This document shows, piece after piece, positions 1-10,230 of a stretch of DNA of 64,000 nt. Numbering within the stretch: position 1 is the first letter of the stretch; each line of letters starts with the position of its first letter. The stretch is taken from contig NZ_KB889967.1 in the NCBI RefSeq assembly GCF_000372885.1, positions 2,352,655 to 2,416,654 of the forward strand, in the 5' to 3' direction. A program made the position numbers and the translations under genes. The notes beneath the pieces were generated by a model, which was not told the origin of the DNA, made no database searches, and saw only the letters and a list, made by a program, of their open reading frames with translations. The DNA comes from Methyloversatilis thermotolerans. Lineage in GTDB: Bacteria > Pseudomonadota > Gammaproteobacteria > Burkholderiales > Rhodocyclaceae.

Positions 1-336
<336 letters not shown>

Positions 337-343
337 GCAGCGG

Positions 344-772
344 ATGGCGGTCGCCGAATTCCACCATGACGCGCCCGACCGGCTGCGCCACGCCTGCGCA
401 CTGGTGGCACGGCTGTACGCACAGGGCCGCCAGGTGTGGATACATTGCGACAGCGATCCGCTGGCGGCGCGGCTGGACCAGATGCTGTGGCTGTTCGAGC
501 CGCTGGCTTTCATACCGCATGTGCGCGAAGGGCATCCGCTGAGCGCGCAGACGCCGGTGCGCATCGGGCGAGATCCGTCCGCGGCACCGGCCGAGGCGGT
601 GCTGCTCAATCTGGCCGGCGACGTGCCGGTTGGTTTCGAACAGCGCGGCCACATCATCGAAATCGTGGGCCGCGACCCCGCCGACCGCGACGCCGCGCGC
701 GCGCGTTTCGTGCGCTACCGGCAGAGCGGCTTCGACATGCAGACCTTCAAGGCCGAGGCGGACCACACATGA
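344..772 (+). CDS. holC: DNA polymerase III chi subunit
   Basis: This 142-residue protein matches the HolC family in length and in its N-terminal layout: a DR-like helix, then QGRQVWIHCDSD and LDQMLWLF. Chi links the clamp loader (through psi) to single-strand DNA-binding protein at the replication fork. The start ATG lies 7 bases after the pepA stop. The stop overlaps the next ATG by 4 bases (ATGA), so translation of the following gene is probably coupled. The pepA-holC-valS neighbourhood supports the call strongly. Confidence 0.9.
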   Translation: MAVAEFHHDAPDRLRHACALVARLYAQGRQVWIHCDSDPLAARLDQMLWLFEPLAFIPHVREGHPLSAQTPVRIGRDPSAAPAEAVLLNLAGDVPVGFEQRGHIIEIVGRDPADRDAARARFVRYRQSGFDMQTFKAEADHT

Positions 773-1287
773 GCGAAGACATCCTGGGACGCGCCGATTC
801 GCTGATGCGGCGCAGCCGCACCTTCGTCGCCGGCCGCACGACCACTGCGCCAGCGGATGACGGCATCCCGCTGCTCACCGACGAGGTGGACCTCGGCGCA
901 TTGAGCGGCGTCGCGGACGATGCGCGAGAGGCCGCGCTGCGCGAAGCGACCGAACGCGTCAGCGGTGAAGTGGCCGCGCGCGTGACCGAGCAGTTGCAGC
1001 AGGCGACCTCGGATGCGCTGAGCCGCGAATTCGCCGATCTGCCGGAGCGCATACAGCAGCGCATCGACGACTGGTGCGCCACCTCGCTGCCCGCGCTGGT
1101 CAGCATAGAAATGCAGGTCGCGCTCGAAGCGGCGCTGAGCGCCGCGGTCGATACCGCCGCCGCGCGCATACGCGAACAGGCGGTGATCGATCTGCGCGAA
1201 CAGATCGCGGCCGACATCGAAAAGCGCAGCCAGGCCGTGCTGAACGCCACACTGTCGCCTGCGGGCGCCCCGGACCAGCCCTTATAA
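769..1287 (+). CDS. Helical protein between holC and valS, unknown function
   Basis: This is a 172-residue soluble protein without signal peptide or membrane segment. After a basic N-terminus it has an [11 protein letters not shown] patch near residue 37, then Ala/Glu/Arg-rich sequence predicted by eye to be almost entirely helical or coiled coil. The IPLLT patch resembles the start of DUF2486-like proteins that sit in this position in some betaproteobacteria; that comparison is from memory. It overlaps holC by 4 bases and lies 29 bases before valS, so it belongs to the same transcript. No catalytic motif is visible. Confidence 0.75.
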   Translation: MSEDILGRADSLMRRSRTFVAGRTTTAPADDGIPLLTDEVDLGALSGVADDAREAALREATERVSGEVAARVTEQLQQATSDALSREFADLPERIQQRIDDWCATSLPALVSIEMQVALEAALSAAVDTAAARIREQAVIDLREQIAADIEKRSQAVLNATLSPAGAPDQPL

Positions 1288-1316
1288 TCGGCGGTTTGCA
1301 CTTTCGCAGACCCGTC

Positions 1317-4271
1317 ATGACGCTGGCCAAAAGTTTCGAGCCGGCCGACATCGAACGCCGCTGGTACCCCGAGTGGGAATCGCGCGGCTATTTCGCTGCC
1401 GGCCTGGACACGCAGACCCCCGACAAGAAGAACTTCTGCATCCTGCTGCCGCCGCCGAACGTGACCGGCACGCTGCACATGGGGCATGGCTTCAACCAGA
1501 CCCTGATGGACGCGCTGACGCGCTATCACCGCATGCGTGGCGACAACACGCTGTGGCAGCCGGGTACCGACCACGCGGGCATCGCCACCCAGATCGTGGT
1601 CGAGCGCCAGCTCGATGCGCAGGGCGTGTCGCGCCACGACCTCGGCCGCGAGGAGTTCGTGAAGAAGGTGTGGGAGTGGAAGGAGTATTCGGGCTCCACC
1701 ATCACGCGCCAGATGCGCCGCCTGGGTACCTCGCCCGACTGGTCGCGCGAGCGCTTCACGATGGACGAAGGCCTGTCGAAGACGGTCACCCAGACTTTCG
1801 TGCGGCTGTACCAGGAAGGTCTGATCTACCGTGGCAAGCGCCTGGTGAACTGGGACCCGGTGCTGGGCACCGCGGTATCCGACCTCGAAGTGGTGCAGGA
1901 AGAGGAAGCCGGCTCGCTGTGGCACATCCGCTACCCGCTGGCCGATGGCTCCGGTCATCTGACCGTCGCCACCACCCGCCCGGAAACCATGCTGGGCGAC
2001 GTCGCGGTCATGGTGCATCCGGAAGACGAGCGCTACAGCGCGCTGATCGGCAAGACGGTGAAGCTGCCGCTGACCGACCGGGAGATTCCGGTCATCGCCG
2101 ACAGCTACGTGGATCGCGAATTCGGCACCGGCGTTGTCAAGGTGACCCCGGCGCACGACTTCAACGACTACGCGGTCGGCCAGCGCCACGGCCTGCCGAT
2201 GATTTCCATCCTGACGCTGGATGCGAAGATCAACGACAACGCGCCGGAAAAATACCGCGGTCTCGACCGCTTCGAAGCCCGCAAGCGCATCGTCGCCGAC
2301 CTCGAAGCCGCCGGCCTGCTGGAAAAGACCGACAAGCACACGCTCAAGGTGCCGCGTGGCGATCGCACGAATGCAGTGATCGAGCCCATGCTCACCGACC
2401 AGTGGTTCGTCGCGATGAGCAAGCCGGGTCCGGACGGCAAGAGCATCACGCAGAAGGCGCTCGATGTGGTGGCCAGCGGCGAGATCCGCTTTCACCCGGA
2501 AAACTGGGTGAACACCTACAACCAGTGGCTGAACAACATCCAGGACTGGTGCATTTCGCGCCAGCTCTGGTGGGGCCACCAGATTCCGGCCTGGTACGAC
2601 GATCAGGGCAATGTGTTCGTCGCGCACACGGAAGCCGAGGCCTACCAGAAGTATTTCGAGCACCTCGCGCAATCGAACCCGGACCTGAAGCGCCTGGCCG
2701 TCGCCACCGCGATGGCACGCGAAATGTCGGGCGACACCTTGCCGGACGTCGGCCGCAACTACGCGATCAAGGAAAACCTGCCGCTGCTCAGGCGCGACGA
2801 GGACGTGCTGGACACCTGGTACTCGTCGGCGCTGTGGCCGTTCTCGACGCTGGACTGGACACCGGAGTGGACGCCAGACCGGGAGCCGGGCAACCCGGAC
2901 ACAAGCAATCCTGCGCTCGACCTCTACCTGCCGTCGTCGGTGCTGGTGACCGGCTTCGACATCATTTTCTTCTGGGTGGCGCGCATGGTCATGATGACCA
3001 CGCACATCACCGGGAAGATTCCGTTCCGCGACGTCTATGTGCACGGCCTGATCCGCGACGCGGAAGGCCAGAAAATGTCGAAATCCAAGGGCAATGTGCT
3101 GGACCCGATAGATCTGATCGACGGCATATCGCTCGACGACCTGGTGAAGAAGCGCACCACCGGCCTGATGAATCCGAAGCAGGCGGAACAGATCGAAAAG
3201 CGCACGCGCAAGGAATTCCCCGAGGGCATTCCCGCCTTCGGCACCGACGCGCTGCGTTTCACCTTCGCTTCGCTGGCCAGCCCGGGTCGCGACATCAAGT
3301 TCGACATGCAGCGCTGCGAGGGCTATCGCAACTTCTGCAACAAGCTGTGGAACGCCACGCGCTTCGTGCTGATGAACTGCGAGGGCCAGGACTGCGGCCT
3401 CGCACCGTGCAACAACGACTGCGGTCCGGATGGCCCGCTGCACTTCCAGGCGCCGGACCTGTGGATCGTGAGCGAACTGCAGCGCGTGGAAGCCGAAGTC
3501 GACAGGCAGTTCAACGACTACCGCTTCGATCTGGTCGCGCAGGCGATCTACCGCTTCGTGTGGGACGAGTACTGCGACTGGTATCTGGAACTGGCCAAGG
3601 TGCAGTTGCAGAACGGCACCCCCGGCCAGCAGCGCGCCACCCGGCGTACCCTGCTGCGCGTGCTGGAAACCGTGCTGCGCCTGGCGCATCCGCTCATCCC
3701 CTTCATCACCGAGGAGCTGTGGCAGACGGTGGCACCGCTCGCCGGCCGCAAGGACGCCGATTCCATCCAGCTTGTGGCCTACCCGCAGGCCAATATGGAA
3801 CGCGTCGATGCGACGGCGGATGCCTGGGTGGCGGAACTGAAATCCATGGTGGATGCCTGCCGCAGCCTGCGCGGCGAAATGGGCATTTCGCCCGCCACCA
3901 AAGTGCCTCTGCTGGCAGCCGGCAAGGTGGACGCCGTCCATGATTACGCGCCCTATCTCGCCGCGCTGGCCAAGCTGAGCGAGGTGCAGGCGGTGGGCGA
4001 CGAACTGCCCGCTTCTCCGGCTCCGGTGCAGGTGATCGGCGAATTCAGGCTCATGCTGAAGATAGAGATCGATGTCGCCGCCGAGCGGGAGCGCGTGAAC
4101 AAGGAAATCGCGCGCGTGAAGGGCGAAATCGCCAAATGCGAAGCCAAGCTCGGCAACGACAGCTTCGTCGGCCGCGCGCCGGCAGCCGTGGTCGATCAGG
4201 AACGCAAGCGCCTGGCCGACTTCGCCGCCCTGCTCGCCAAGCTCGAGGAACAGGTGGGGCGACTGGGATGA
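1317..4271 (+). CDS. valS: Valyl-tRNA synthetase
   Basis: This cytoplasmic class I aminoacyl-tRNA synthetase of 984 residues charges tRNA-Val. The HIGH-type motif is in [16 protein letters not shown] (about residues 42-57) and the KMSKS loop in [14 protein letters not shown] (about 581-594). The editing (CP1) domain lies between them. The C-terminal 70 residues form the ValS arm coiled coil ([18 protein letters not shown]). I chose the ATG at 1317 because [21 protein letters not shown] is the canonical N-terminus; the frame is also open upstream. Confidence 0.97.
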   Translation: MTLAKSFEPADIERRWYPEWESRGYFAAGLDTQTPDKKNFCILLPPPNVTGTLHMGHGFNQTLMDALTRYHRMRGDNTLWQPGTDHAGIATQIVVERQLDAQGVSRHDLGREEFVKKVWEWKEYSGSTITRQMRRLGTSPDWSRERFTMDEGLSKTVTQTFVRLYQEGLIYRGKRLVNWDPVLGTAVSDLEVVQEEEAGSLWHIRYPLADGSGHLTVATTRPETMLGDVAVMVHPEDERYSALIGKTVKLPLTDREIPVIADSYVDREFGTGVVKVTPAHDFNDYAVGQRHGLPMISILTLDAKINDNAPEKYRGLDRFEARKRIVADLEAAGLLEKTDKHTLKVPRGDRTNAVIEPMLTDQWFVAMSKPGPDGKSITQKALDVVASGEIRFHPENWVNTYNQWLNNIQDWCISRQLWWGHQIPAWYDDQGNVFVAHTEAEAYQKYFEHLAQSNPDLKRLAVATAMAREMSGDTLPDVGRNYAIKENLPLLRRDEDVLDTWYSSALWPFSTLDWTPEWTPDREPGNPDTSNPALDLYLPSSVLVTGFDIIFFWVARMVMMTTHITGKIPFRDVYVHGLIRDAEGQKMSKSKGNVLDPIDLIDGISLDDLVKKRTTGLMNPKQAEQIEKRTRKEFPEGIPAFGTDALRFTFASLASPGRDIKFDMQRCEGYRNFCNKLWNATRFVLMNCEGQDCGLAPCNNDCGPDGPLHFQAPDLWIVSELQRVEAEVDRQFNDYRFDLVAQAIYRFVWDEYCDWYLELAKVQLQNGTPGQQRATRRTLLRVLETVLRLAHPLIPFITEELWQTVAPLAGRKDADSIQLVAYPQANMERVDATADAWVAELKSMVDACRSLRGEMGISPATKVPLLAAGKVDAVHDYAPYLAALAKLSEVQAVGDELPASPAPVQVIGEFRLMLKIEIDVAAERERVNKEIARVKGEIAKCEAKLGNDSFVGRAPAAVVDQERKRLADFAALLAKLEEQVGRLG

Positions 4272-4376
4272 CTTGAGGGGTTTGGGGCCAGGGATTCGGG
4301 GCGAGCGGATTGCCGGCGGCCAAGCCGCCCGGACACACTTTCCAGTCCCTGCTCCCTGGTCCCTGCGCCCTGGGCC

Positions 4377-5081
4377 CTAGCCCCTCCAGTAAACCTCCCT
4401 CATCCGCTCGCAGTAGCGAACGATGGATGGATGCTCGCGCTCGATGCGCGACTTGAACGGCAGATCGAGATCCACGAACACCACATTGGCCAGCATGCCG
4501 TAAGCGCTGGCGTCCGCGGTGGAGGGCTGGCCGAACAGGAAGGGCTTGTCGCCGAGCACGGTGGCAATCGCGGCGATGTCACGCATGCCCATTTCGGTGA
4601 TTTCGTCCGGCGAGTGCCGGCCCACGCCCACGGACTTCACCTGCTGCAGCATGCCCTTGCGCGCCAGATCGGGAACAAACCACTTCAAGGGCGCCCTCAT
4701 GCCGCCGAAGAAAGCGGCCCGCGTGGCGGGCCAGAAGCGCTCGTCGGCCCAGCGGAAGTACAGCACGCACCAGTAGGCGTGCTCTTCCAGCGTACGCTGC
4801 AGCAGCAGCGACTGGGCCCGCCCGGACGCATCCAGATGGCTGTCCAGCCTTACCCCGTGGCGTCGCGTCAGATGTTCGATGATGAGCCCGCTGTCGGCCA
4901 CCGTCGTGCCGTCGTCATCGACGATATAGGGCATCTTGCCCTTGGGCGCGCGCCCCAGATTCATCGAATACACGTTCTCGTACGGCAACCCCGCCATGCG
5001 CAGCCAGGTTTCGAGCTTCAGGCAGAAGCCGCTGGCATTGGGCAAGCCGAGCGCGGGCGGAAACTGGATGAGCTTGATCAT
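4377..5081 (-). CDS. Glutathione S-transferase-like protein, metaxin/FAXC type
   Basis: This 234-residue protein has a thioredoxin-like N-terminal half (FCLKLETWLRMAGLPYE, GKMPYIVDDDG, VADSGLIIEHL) and an all-helical C-terminal half, the GST fold. It resembles the metaxin/failed-axon-connections branch more than classical GSTs, and no typical catalytic Tyr or Ser is obvious, so enzymatic activity is uncertain. The start is the ATG before IKLIQFPP; upstream residues of the open frame do not look coding. It is convergent with valS, and tusA ends 10 bases upstream of it on the same strand, suggesting a joint transcript. Confidence 0.8.
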   Translation of the reverse strand: MIKLIQFPPALGLPNASGFCLKLETWLRMAGLPYENVYSMNLGRAPKGKMPYIVDDDGTTVADSGLIIEHLTRRHGVRLDSHLDASGRAQSLLLQRTLEEHAYWCVLYFRWADERFWPATRAAFFGGMRAPLKWFVPDLARKGMLQQVKSVGVGRHSPDEITEMGMRDIAAIATVLGDKPFLFGQPSTADASAYGMLANVVFVDLDLPFKSRIEREHPSIVRYCERMREVYWRG

Positions 5082-5091
5082 GCGGGGCTGC

Positions 5092-5319
5092 CTACTTGCA
5101 GCGGAAAGTGAAGCTGAATTCGCTGCTCTGTTCGCTGGTTTCCAGCAGCGTGTGGCCGGTCTGCCGCGCGAAGGCCTCGAAATCACGCACCGACCCCGGG
5201 TCAGTGGCGAGCACGCGCAACACCTGGCCGCTGCTCATGTCCGACAGCGCCTTCTTGGTGCGCAGTATGGGCAGAGGGCAATTCAGTCCGCGCGTATCGA
5301 TTTCCTTGTCGATTTCCAT
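5092..5319 (-). CDS. tusA: TusA-family sulfur carrier protein
   Basis: This 75-residue SirA/TusA-fold protein has the signature DTRGLNCPLPILRTKKAL, whose Cys (residue 14) carries persulfide sulfur. Such proteins deliver sulfur for tRNA thiolation or molybdenum-cofactor work. The start at 5319 has a strong ribosome-binding site, GGGAGGTG, just upstream. It lies between bepA and the GST-like gene on the same strand. Whether it is the tRNA-modification TusA or another paralogue cannot be told from one copy. Confidence 0.88.
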   Translation of the reverse strand: MEIDKEIDTRGLNCPLPILRTKKALSDMSSGQVLRVLATDPGSVRDFEAFARQTGHTLLETSEQSSEFSFTFRCK

Positions 5320-5369
5320 AACACCTCCCTTTCCGGAAGCGCGTTTATACCCGCACTCTCGAGCTGTGC

Positions 5370-6827
5370 CTACAGTCCGTCGCGTTTCTGTTCGGCCAGG
5401 CGCTGACGCAGCTCGCGCAAGCGCGCGTCGACCGCGGACTGCTGATAGAAATCGCCGTCGGACGCGCGCTGTGCCAGTTCGAGCTGTTCGATCGCGGCCT
5501 GGTACTGCCCGTTGAGCACATAGGCCTCGGCCTGTGCCCGATGCTGCGGCAGACGGCGGCCGAGCATCGCATAGCTCTGCGCCTGGTACTGATAGAGCTG
5601 CGGGTCGCGCGTGAACGCGGTGATGTCCGCGTTCACCACCTCCAGCGCCTCCTCCGGCCGGTTGTCGGCCAGCAGCGCATCGACCAGTCCATAGGTCAGC
5701 GCCTTGGCCTGGGGCACGCGATTCAGTCCGTCGCGGAACAGGCGTGCCGCCTTTTCGTGGTCGCCGGCATCCAGCGCGACGCGGCCTTCGAGCTGATCGA
5801 GCATGGGCGACACCAGCCCTTCTGCGCGCAGAGCGCGAACCTCGGCCGCCGCACGCTCGAAATCGCGCAGCCGCAGCGCCGCATGGGCCAGACCGAAACG
5901 CATGGCGGTTCGCGTGCTGCCCTGCACATCGAGCAGGCGGCGCTCGAATTCCTTGAATGCTTCGCGCGCATCGCCGTCGTAGGCGCGCAGCTTGGCGCGC
6001 ACCAGCAGGAAATCCATGCTGTCCGGCACCTGGCGATAGGTCGTTTCGTTGATGCGGGCCGATGCGTCGGAAATGCGTTCGGACGTCAACGGATGGGTAC
6101 GCAGATAGGCGTTCGAAGGGGATTCGTAGAAGCGCGCCGAACGCTGCATGCGCTCGAAGAAAGCGGCCATGCCGCGCGGGTCGAAGCCCGCCGCGTCCAG
6201 CATCTGTATGCCCATGCGGTCGGCTTCGCGCTCGAAATCGCGGGTATAGGCAAGCTGGCTCGCCACCGCGGCAGCCTGCCCCCCGACCAGCGCCGCCTGG
6301 GCCGCCTGCGAATTGCTCTGCGACGCCAGCACCGCGACGATGAGCGAGGCGAGCGCAATCATTGTCGTTTCGCCGCGCTTGGAATAGAGCCGCGCGATGT
6401 GGCGCTGGGTCACATGCGAAATTTCGTGGGAAATGACCGATGCCAGTTCGGATTCGCTCTGCGCCGCCATGATCAGCCCGGTATGCACGCCAATGAAGCC
6501 GCCCGGCCAGGCAAAGGCGTTCAGCGTCGGATCCTTCAACGCGAACAGTTCGAAATCCTGTGTCGAATTGGGCAACTTGGACACCAGCCGGTCCGCGAGC
6601 TGGTTCAGATAGCCATTCACTTCCGGGTCGTTCAGATAATTGCGCTGGCGCACGCGCATTTCCTGCCACAGCGATTCGCCGATGCGTCGCTCGAGTGACG
6701 GCGGGAGATCGGCCTGGGCGACATCGCCGAGATCGGGCAGGCTGTTGTCCGCGGCCGCGACAAAGGGGCAGAACAGCAGCGCCGTCGCGAGACGCTTGAC
6801 GGGACGGGCGAGCGGAATGAGATTCAT
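5370..6827 (-). CDS. bepA: Periplasmic M48 metalloprotease with TPR domain, BepA-like
   Basis: This 485-residue protein starts with a signal peptide (basic residues, then LATALLFCPFVAAA). The M48 zinc site HEISH is near residue 135 and the third ligand is in READRMG near 200. The second half is made of TPR-like helices. BepA (YfgC) assists and proteolyses outer-membrane proteins such as LptD at the BAM complex. I placed the start at 6827, because upstream residues of the open frame do not resemble a leader. It is divergent from the receiver-domain gene. Confidence 0.9.
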   Translation of the reverse strand: MNLIPLARPVKRLATALLFCPFVAAADNSLPDLGDVAQADLPPSLERRIGESLWQEMRVRQRNYLNDPEVNGYLNQLADRLVSKLPNSTQDFELFALKDPTLNAFAWPGGFIGVHTGLIMAAQSESELASVISHEISHVTQRHIARLYSKRGETTMIALASLIVAVLASQSNSQAAQAALVGGQAAAVASQLAYTRDFEREADRMGIQMLDAAGFDPRGMAAFFERMQRSARFYESPSNAYLRTHPLTSERISDASARINETTYRQVPDSMDFLLVRAKLRAYDGDAREAFKEFERRLLDVQGSTRTAMRFGLAHAALRLRDFERAAAEVRALRAEGLVSPMLDQLEGRVALDAGDHEKAARLFRDGLNRVPQAKALTYGLVDALLADNRPEEALEVVNADITAFTRDPQLYQYQAQSYAMLGRRLPQHRAQAEAYVLNGQYQAAIEQLELAQRASDGDFYQQSAVDARLRELRQRLAEQKRDGL

Positions 6828-7002
6828 GGCGGATGCTATGATACCGACGCGATGTGAACCGCGCGTCTGTGTGTCGGTGAGGGCGTGTATCCGCCCCCTG
6901 GCCGGCGTCCGGTCATGCATGATCACAGACGGTCCCCGGCGCAGCCGAAGGACATCCTCCGGATCCCGGATCCGGCTCCACAGTTCAGACTATTTGGCTC
7001 CG

Positions 7003-7473
7003 ATGTCCTCGCTACCGGTTGGTTCGCATGCGCTGTTGCTGATCGAAGACGTTCCCGAAGACGTGAAGCTCATCATGTCGGCACTGAACAAGATCGTGCC
7101 GCCGGAACAGATACAGGTGGCCGCCTCCGGTGAGGAAGGGCTGGATTACCTGTTCGGTCGCGGCGCCTTCGCCGGTCGCGACACCCGCTACCAGCCGGCC
7201 CTGGTCATGCTCGATCTGAGCCTGCCGCGCATAGACGGACTGGAAGTGCTGCGCCAGATCCGCGCCGAAGCGCAGACGCGGGTGCTGCCGGTGGTCATCG
7301 TGTCGGCGTCGTCGCAGCAGAAGGACATCCGCACCGCGGCGCAACTGGGCGCCAACAGCTTCGTTCGCAAGTCGCTCGATTTCGTCAGCCTGTCCGAAAC
7401 GCTGACGCTGCTCGCGCGCTACTGGCTGGAACTGAACATCCCGCCGCCGCATCCTTCGCTGATGAGCCGGTGA
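7003..7473 (+). CDS. Stand-alone response regulator receiver domain
   Basis: This is a 156-residue CheY-like protein without output domain. It begins [14 protein letters not shown] (acidic pocket) and has the phospho-acceptor Asp in [17 protein letters not shown] (about residue 68), VVIVSASS (conserved Ser/Thr) and FVRKSLDF (conserved Lys). The 22-residue loop before the acceptor resembles Rcp1-type regulators that pair with phytochrome or hybrid kinases. No histidine kinase is in the window, so the partner is elsewhere. moaC starts 7 bases after its stop, but no functional link is apparent. Confidence 0.88.
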   Translation: MSSLPVGSHALLLIEDVPEDVKLIMSALNKIVPPEQIQVAASGEEGLDYLFGRGAFAGRDTRYQPALVMLDLSLPRIDGLEVLRQIRAEAQTRVLPVVIVSASSQQKDIRTAAQLGANSFVRKSLDFVSLSETLTLLARYWLELNIPPPHPSLMSR

Positions 7474-7480
7474 GCAGACG

Positions 7481-7972
7481 ATGAGTGCCGATACGCCCTC
7501 CCCGCTCACCCATTTCGACGCGCAGGGCCAGGCCCACATGGTCGATGTCGGCGACAAGGCACATACCGCGCGCGTCGCGCGGGCTGCCGGCTCCATCACC
7601 ATGCTGCCGGCCACTTTTGCGCTGGTGCGTGACGGCTCCGCGAAGAAGGGCGATGTGCTGGGCGTCGCGCGCATCGCCGGCATACAGGCCGCCAAGCGCA
7701 CATCGGACCTGATTCCGCTGTGCCACCCGATCGCGCTCACCAGGGTGAGCGTCGAGTTTTCGCTGGACGAAGCCGCGCACCGTGTCGACTGTGAAGTGAC
7801 CGCGCACACCACCGGCCAGACCGGCGTCGAAATGGAGGCGCTGACTGCGGTCGGTGTCGCCCTGCTCACCATTTACGACATGTGCAAGGCCGCCGACCGC
7901 GGCATGCGCATAGACGGCATCCGCCTGCTCGAAAAGGCGGGCGGCAAATCGGGGCACTGGACCGCCGGCTGA
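7481..7972 (+). CDS. moaC: Cyclic pyranopterin monophosphate synthase
   Basis: This 163-residue protein matches MoaC in length and motifs: [16 protein letters not shown], then [17 protein letters not shown] and the C-terminal [15 protein letters not shown]. MoaC, together with MoaA, converts GTP to cyclic pyranopterin monophosphate, the first step of molybdenum cofactor synthesis. It acts in the cytoplasm as a hexamer. No other moa gene is adjacent. The REP-like repeat array begins about 10 bases after the stop. Confidence 0.96.
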   Translation: MSADTPSPLTHFDAQGQAHMVDVGDKAHTARVARAAGSITMLPATFALVRDGSAKKGDVLGVARIAGIQAAKRTSDLIPLCHPIALTRVSVEFSLDEAAHRVDCEVTAHTTGQTGVEMEALTAVGVALLTIYDMCKAADRGMRIDGIRLLEKAGGKSGHWTAG

Positions 7973-8663
7973 GCGCGCATTCATCGGCTGCGTTCGCGGC
8001 CTGGGCGAGCTTATGTGGGAGCGGCCTCTGGCCGCGATGTGGCGCATGCAGGCCGCAGGCTTCGTTCCAGGCTGAATCGCGGGCAAGCCCGCTCCCACCA
8101 AACCCTGGCTCCGTTCGTGTTTGCCGCGAGCTCACCCGCTATCCCGGCTCCGTTCGCGGCCTGGGCGCGCTTACGTGGGAGCGGCCTCTGGCCGCGATGC
8201 AGCGCATGCAGGCCGCAGGCTTCGTTCCAGGCTGAATCGCGGGCAAGCCCGCTCCCACCACACCCTGGCTCCGTTCTTGTTTGCCGCGAGCTCACCCACT
8301 ATCCCGGCTCCGTTCGCGGCCTGGGCGAGCTTTTGTGGGAGCGGCCTCTGGCCACGATGCGGCTTATGCCGGCCGCAGGCTTCGTTCCAGGCTGAATCGC
8401 GGGCAAGCCCGCTCCCACCACACCCTGGCTCCGTTCGTGTTTGCCGCGAGCTCACCCACTATCCCGGCTCCGTTCGCGGCCTGGGCGAGCTTTTGTGGGA
8501 GCGGCCTCTGGCCGCGATGCAGCACATGCAGGCCGCCGGCTCCATCCCGGGCTGCATCGCGGGCAATACGGCCCTCGGCTCCGGTCAAGGTGACGAAATC
8601 CCGGCCATCTGTTCTACCATCCGGGGGTTGCGGGCGCCGACGCCCGTTCCGGCACAGGACGCG
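7973..8663. other. Gene-free interval filled by a repeat array
   Basis: About 690 bases between moaC and the CYTH-CHAD gene carry no credible gene. Open frames here run through the 160-bp repeats in several frames and encode near-identical copies of the same low-complexity peptide, as expected when a repeat whose length is not a multiple of three is translated. The last 95 bases before 8664 are non-repetitive and should contain the promoter of the downstream gene; I see no clear -35/-10 pair. Confidence 0.85.
7983..8567. repeat. Tandem array of 160-bp units containing paired REP-like palindromes
   Basis: Units begin with GTGGGAGCGG at 8015, 8175, 8335 and 8495, an exact 160-bp period. Three units are complete; the left edge has only the unit's tail and the fourth copy decays after about 70 bases. 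Each unit holds two facing stem-loops: GTGGGAGCGGCCTCTGGCC followed by GCGAT, and ATCGCGGGCAAGCCCGCTCC followed by CAC. This is the BIME arrangement of two inverted REPs. The REP core resembles REP families well known in Pseudomonas. Copies differ at only a few positions, so expansion is recent. Confidence 0.9.
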
Positions 8664-10157
8664 ATGGCCAAGGAAATCGAACTCAAACTGGCGCTGGCCG
8701 AACACGGCTGGCCGGCCTTCTCCCGACATCCGCTGCTGCGCGAGGCGATCGCGGCGCCGCACCGGCAGTCATTGCGCAATCTGTACTTCGACACGCCGGA
8801 CCTGGCGCTGAAGCGCCAGCGCGTGGCGCTGCGCCTTCGCCAGACCGGCCGCCGCTGGGTGCAGACCGTGAAATGCGCGGCGGCCGCCCGTGCCGGACTG
8901 TCCGCGCGACCGGAATGGGAAACCCCTTTCGACGGTCATTTCGATTTTTCCGCAGTCGATGATGAGGCGGTGCGCGCGGAGCTGGAAAGCCTGCGCGACC
9001 GCGGCGCACTGGCCACCGTATTCGATACGAATTTCGAGCGGCGCGAATGGCGCTTCGCGGCCGAAGGCGGTGAAGTCCTGCTGATGGCCGATCGCGGCCA
9101 CATCATTTCCGGCGAGCACCGCGAAACGATTTCCGAGATCGAACTCGAGATTGCCGGCGGCGCGAGCGTCCCCGCCCTGCTGGACATCGCCGCCCGGCTG
9201 GCCGAGCGTTTGCCGCTGCGCGCCGAATCGCGCAGCAAGGCGCAGCGCGGCTACGAACTGATGGCGGGCAGTACGCCGGTCGCAGTGCGCGCCAGCCGCT
9301 CCCCGCTGTCTGCCGAGGCCACTCCGGACGAAGCCTTCAAGGCGATCGCGCTGGACTGCATCGCGCACTACCAGGCCAACGAGCACGGCGCGCTCACCAG
9401 CGAAGCGCCGGAATTCGTGCACCAGATGCGGGTGGCTTTGCGCCGCTTGCGCAGCGCGCTGCGCGTGTTCGGTCCCGCGCTGCCGGAAGGTGTGGCCGAC
9501 GGGCTGACCGGCCGGCTGCGCGCACTGGCGGGCGATCTGGGCGAACTGCGCGACCGCGATGTGCTGCACGAGGAACTGCTGTCACCCGCACTTGTCGCGC
9601 ACCGTTCCGCCGGGCTGAAGAAGCTCGAGCGTCATCTGGCCGCAGCGCGGTCGCAGACGCGCGATCGGGTGTTGATCGCCCTGCAGGACGGTCGTCAGGC
9701 GCGCCTCATGATCGCGCTGCTGCAGACACTGCATGCTGCCCCGCCCGCCGAGCACCGGCTGTCGCTGCAGGCGCTCGCGCGCAAACGGCTGGCCCGCGCG
9801 CGCAGCCGCGTCGCCGCCGCCGTTGACCACGCGCGCGGCGGCGACATCGCCGCGCTGCATGCGCTGCGCATCGACGTGAAGCGCTTGCGCTACGCCGTCG
9901 AGTTCTTCATGCCCTTGCTGCCTCACAAGAAGGCGCAGCGGACGCTGGCCCTGCTCACCGAAGCGCAGGAAAAACTGGGATTCATCAATGACCTGAGCCA
10001 GGCCGGCCCGCGCCTGCTGCTGGCGGCGGACGGCGATGCCGCAATGCTGCGCGCGGTGAGCCAGATCGCGGCGCTGCACATGCCGCGCTACCGTCAGATC
10101 ATCGACCACGCGCCCAAGCTGCTGCGCACGCTGTCCCGATTGCCGAAATTGAACTGA
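8664..10157 (+). CDS. CYTH and CHAD domain-containing protein
   Basis: This 497-residue cytoplasmic protein begins MAKEIELKLAL, the ExExK signature of CYTH triphosphate tunnel enzymes, which bind metal-triphosphate substrates. The N-terminal ~200 residues are CYTH. The C-terminal ~280 residues are a CHAD helical domain with conserved His/Arg/Lys in VHQMRVALRRLRSALRVF and LRIDVKRLRYAVEFF, a phosphate or polyphosphate-binding surface. Related proteins act as inorganic triphosphatases or polyphosphate-granule proteins. The start was set by the CYTH signature. The histidine-phosphatase gene sixA follows 73 bases downstream. Confidence 0.9.
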   Translation: MAKEIELKLALAEHGWPAFSRHPLLREAIAAPHRQSLRNLYFDTPDLALKRQRVALRLRQTGRRWVQTVKCAAAARAGLSARPEWETPFDGHFDFSAVDDEAVRAELESLRDRGALATVFDTNFERREWRFAAEGGEVLLMADRGHIISGEHRETISEIELEIAGGASVPALLDIAARLAERLPLRAESRSKAQRGYELMAGSTPVAVRASRSPLSAEATPDEAFKAIALDCIAHYQANEHGALTSEAPEFVHQMRVALRRLRSALRVFGPALPEGVADGLTGRLRALAGDLGELRDRDVLHEELLSPALVAHRSAGLKKLERHLAAARSQTRDRVLIALQDGRQARLMIALLQTLHAAPPAEHRLSLQALARKRLARARSRVAAAVDHARGGDIAALHALRIDVKRLRYAVEFFMPLLPHKKAQRTLALLTEAQEKLGFINDLSQAGPRLLLAADGDAAMLRAVSQIAALHMPRYRQIIDHAPKLLRTLSRLPKLN

Positions 10158-10230
10158 ACACGCAGCCGTCATGAACCGTTCATCGCGCGCGCCGACACTG
10201 CGGCCGCCCGACATACAGCAGGACTGAACG

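Noticed and set aside
747-3941. Very long reverse-strand open frame (over 1,000 codons) opposite valS, and a long forward frame at 1373-3943
   Set aside because: Both lie wholly over valS, which has all synthetase motifs. Their translations are Arg/His/Ala-rich with no family resemblance. Long antisense frames are expected in GC-rich genes with strong third-position bias.
4272-4376. Small RNA or terminator in the valS/GST gap
   Set aside because: The gap has degenerate CCCTGG-rich low-complexity sequence with several imperfect inversions but no clear hairpin with T-tract.
7983-8567. CRISPR array
   Set aside because: Repeats are 160 bp and contiguous, without short repeats separated by unique spacers, and no cas gene is present. 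The units are paired REP palindromes.
8121-8663. Upstream extension of the CYTH-CHAD frame through the repeats, adding about 180 residues
   Set aside because: The extension is translated REP repeat that occurs similarly in other frames. The CYTH signature MAKEIELKLAL gives a proper start at 8664.
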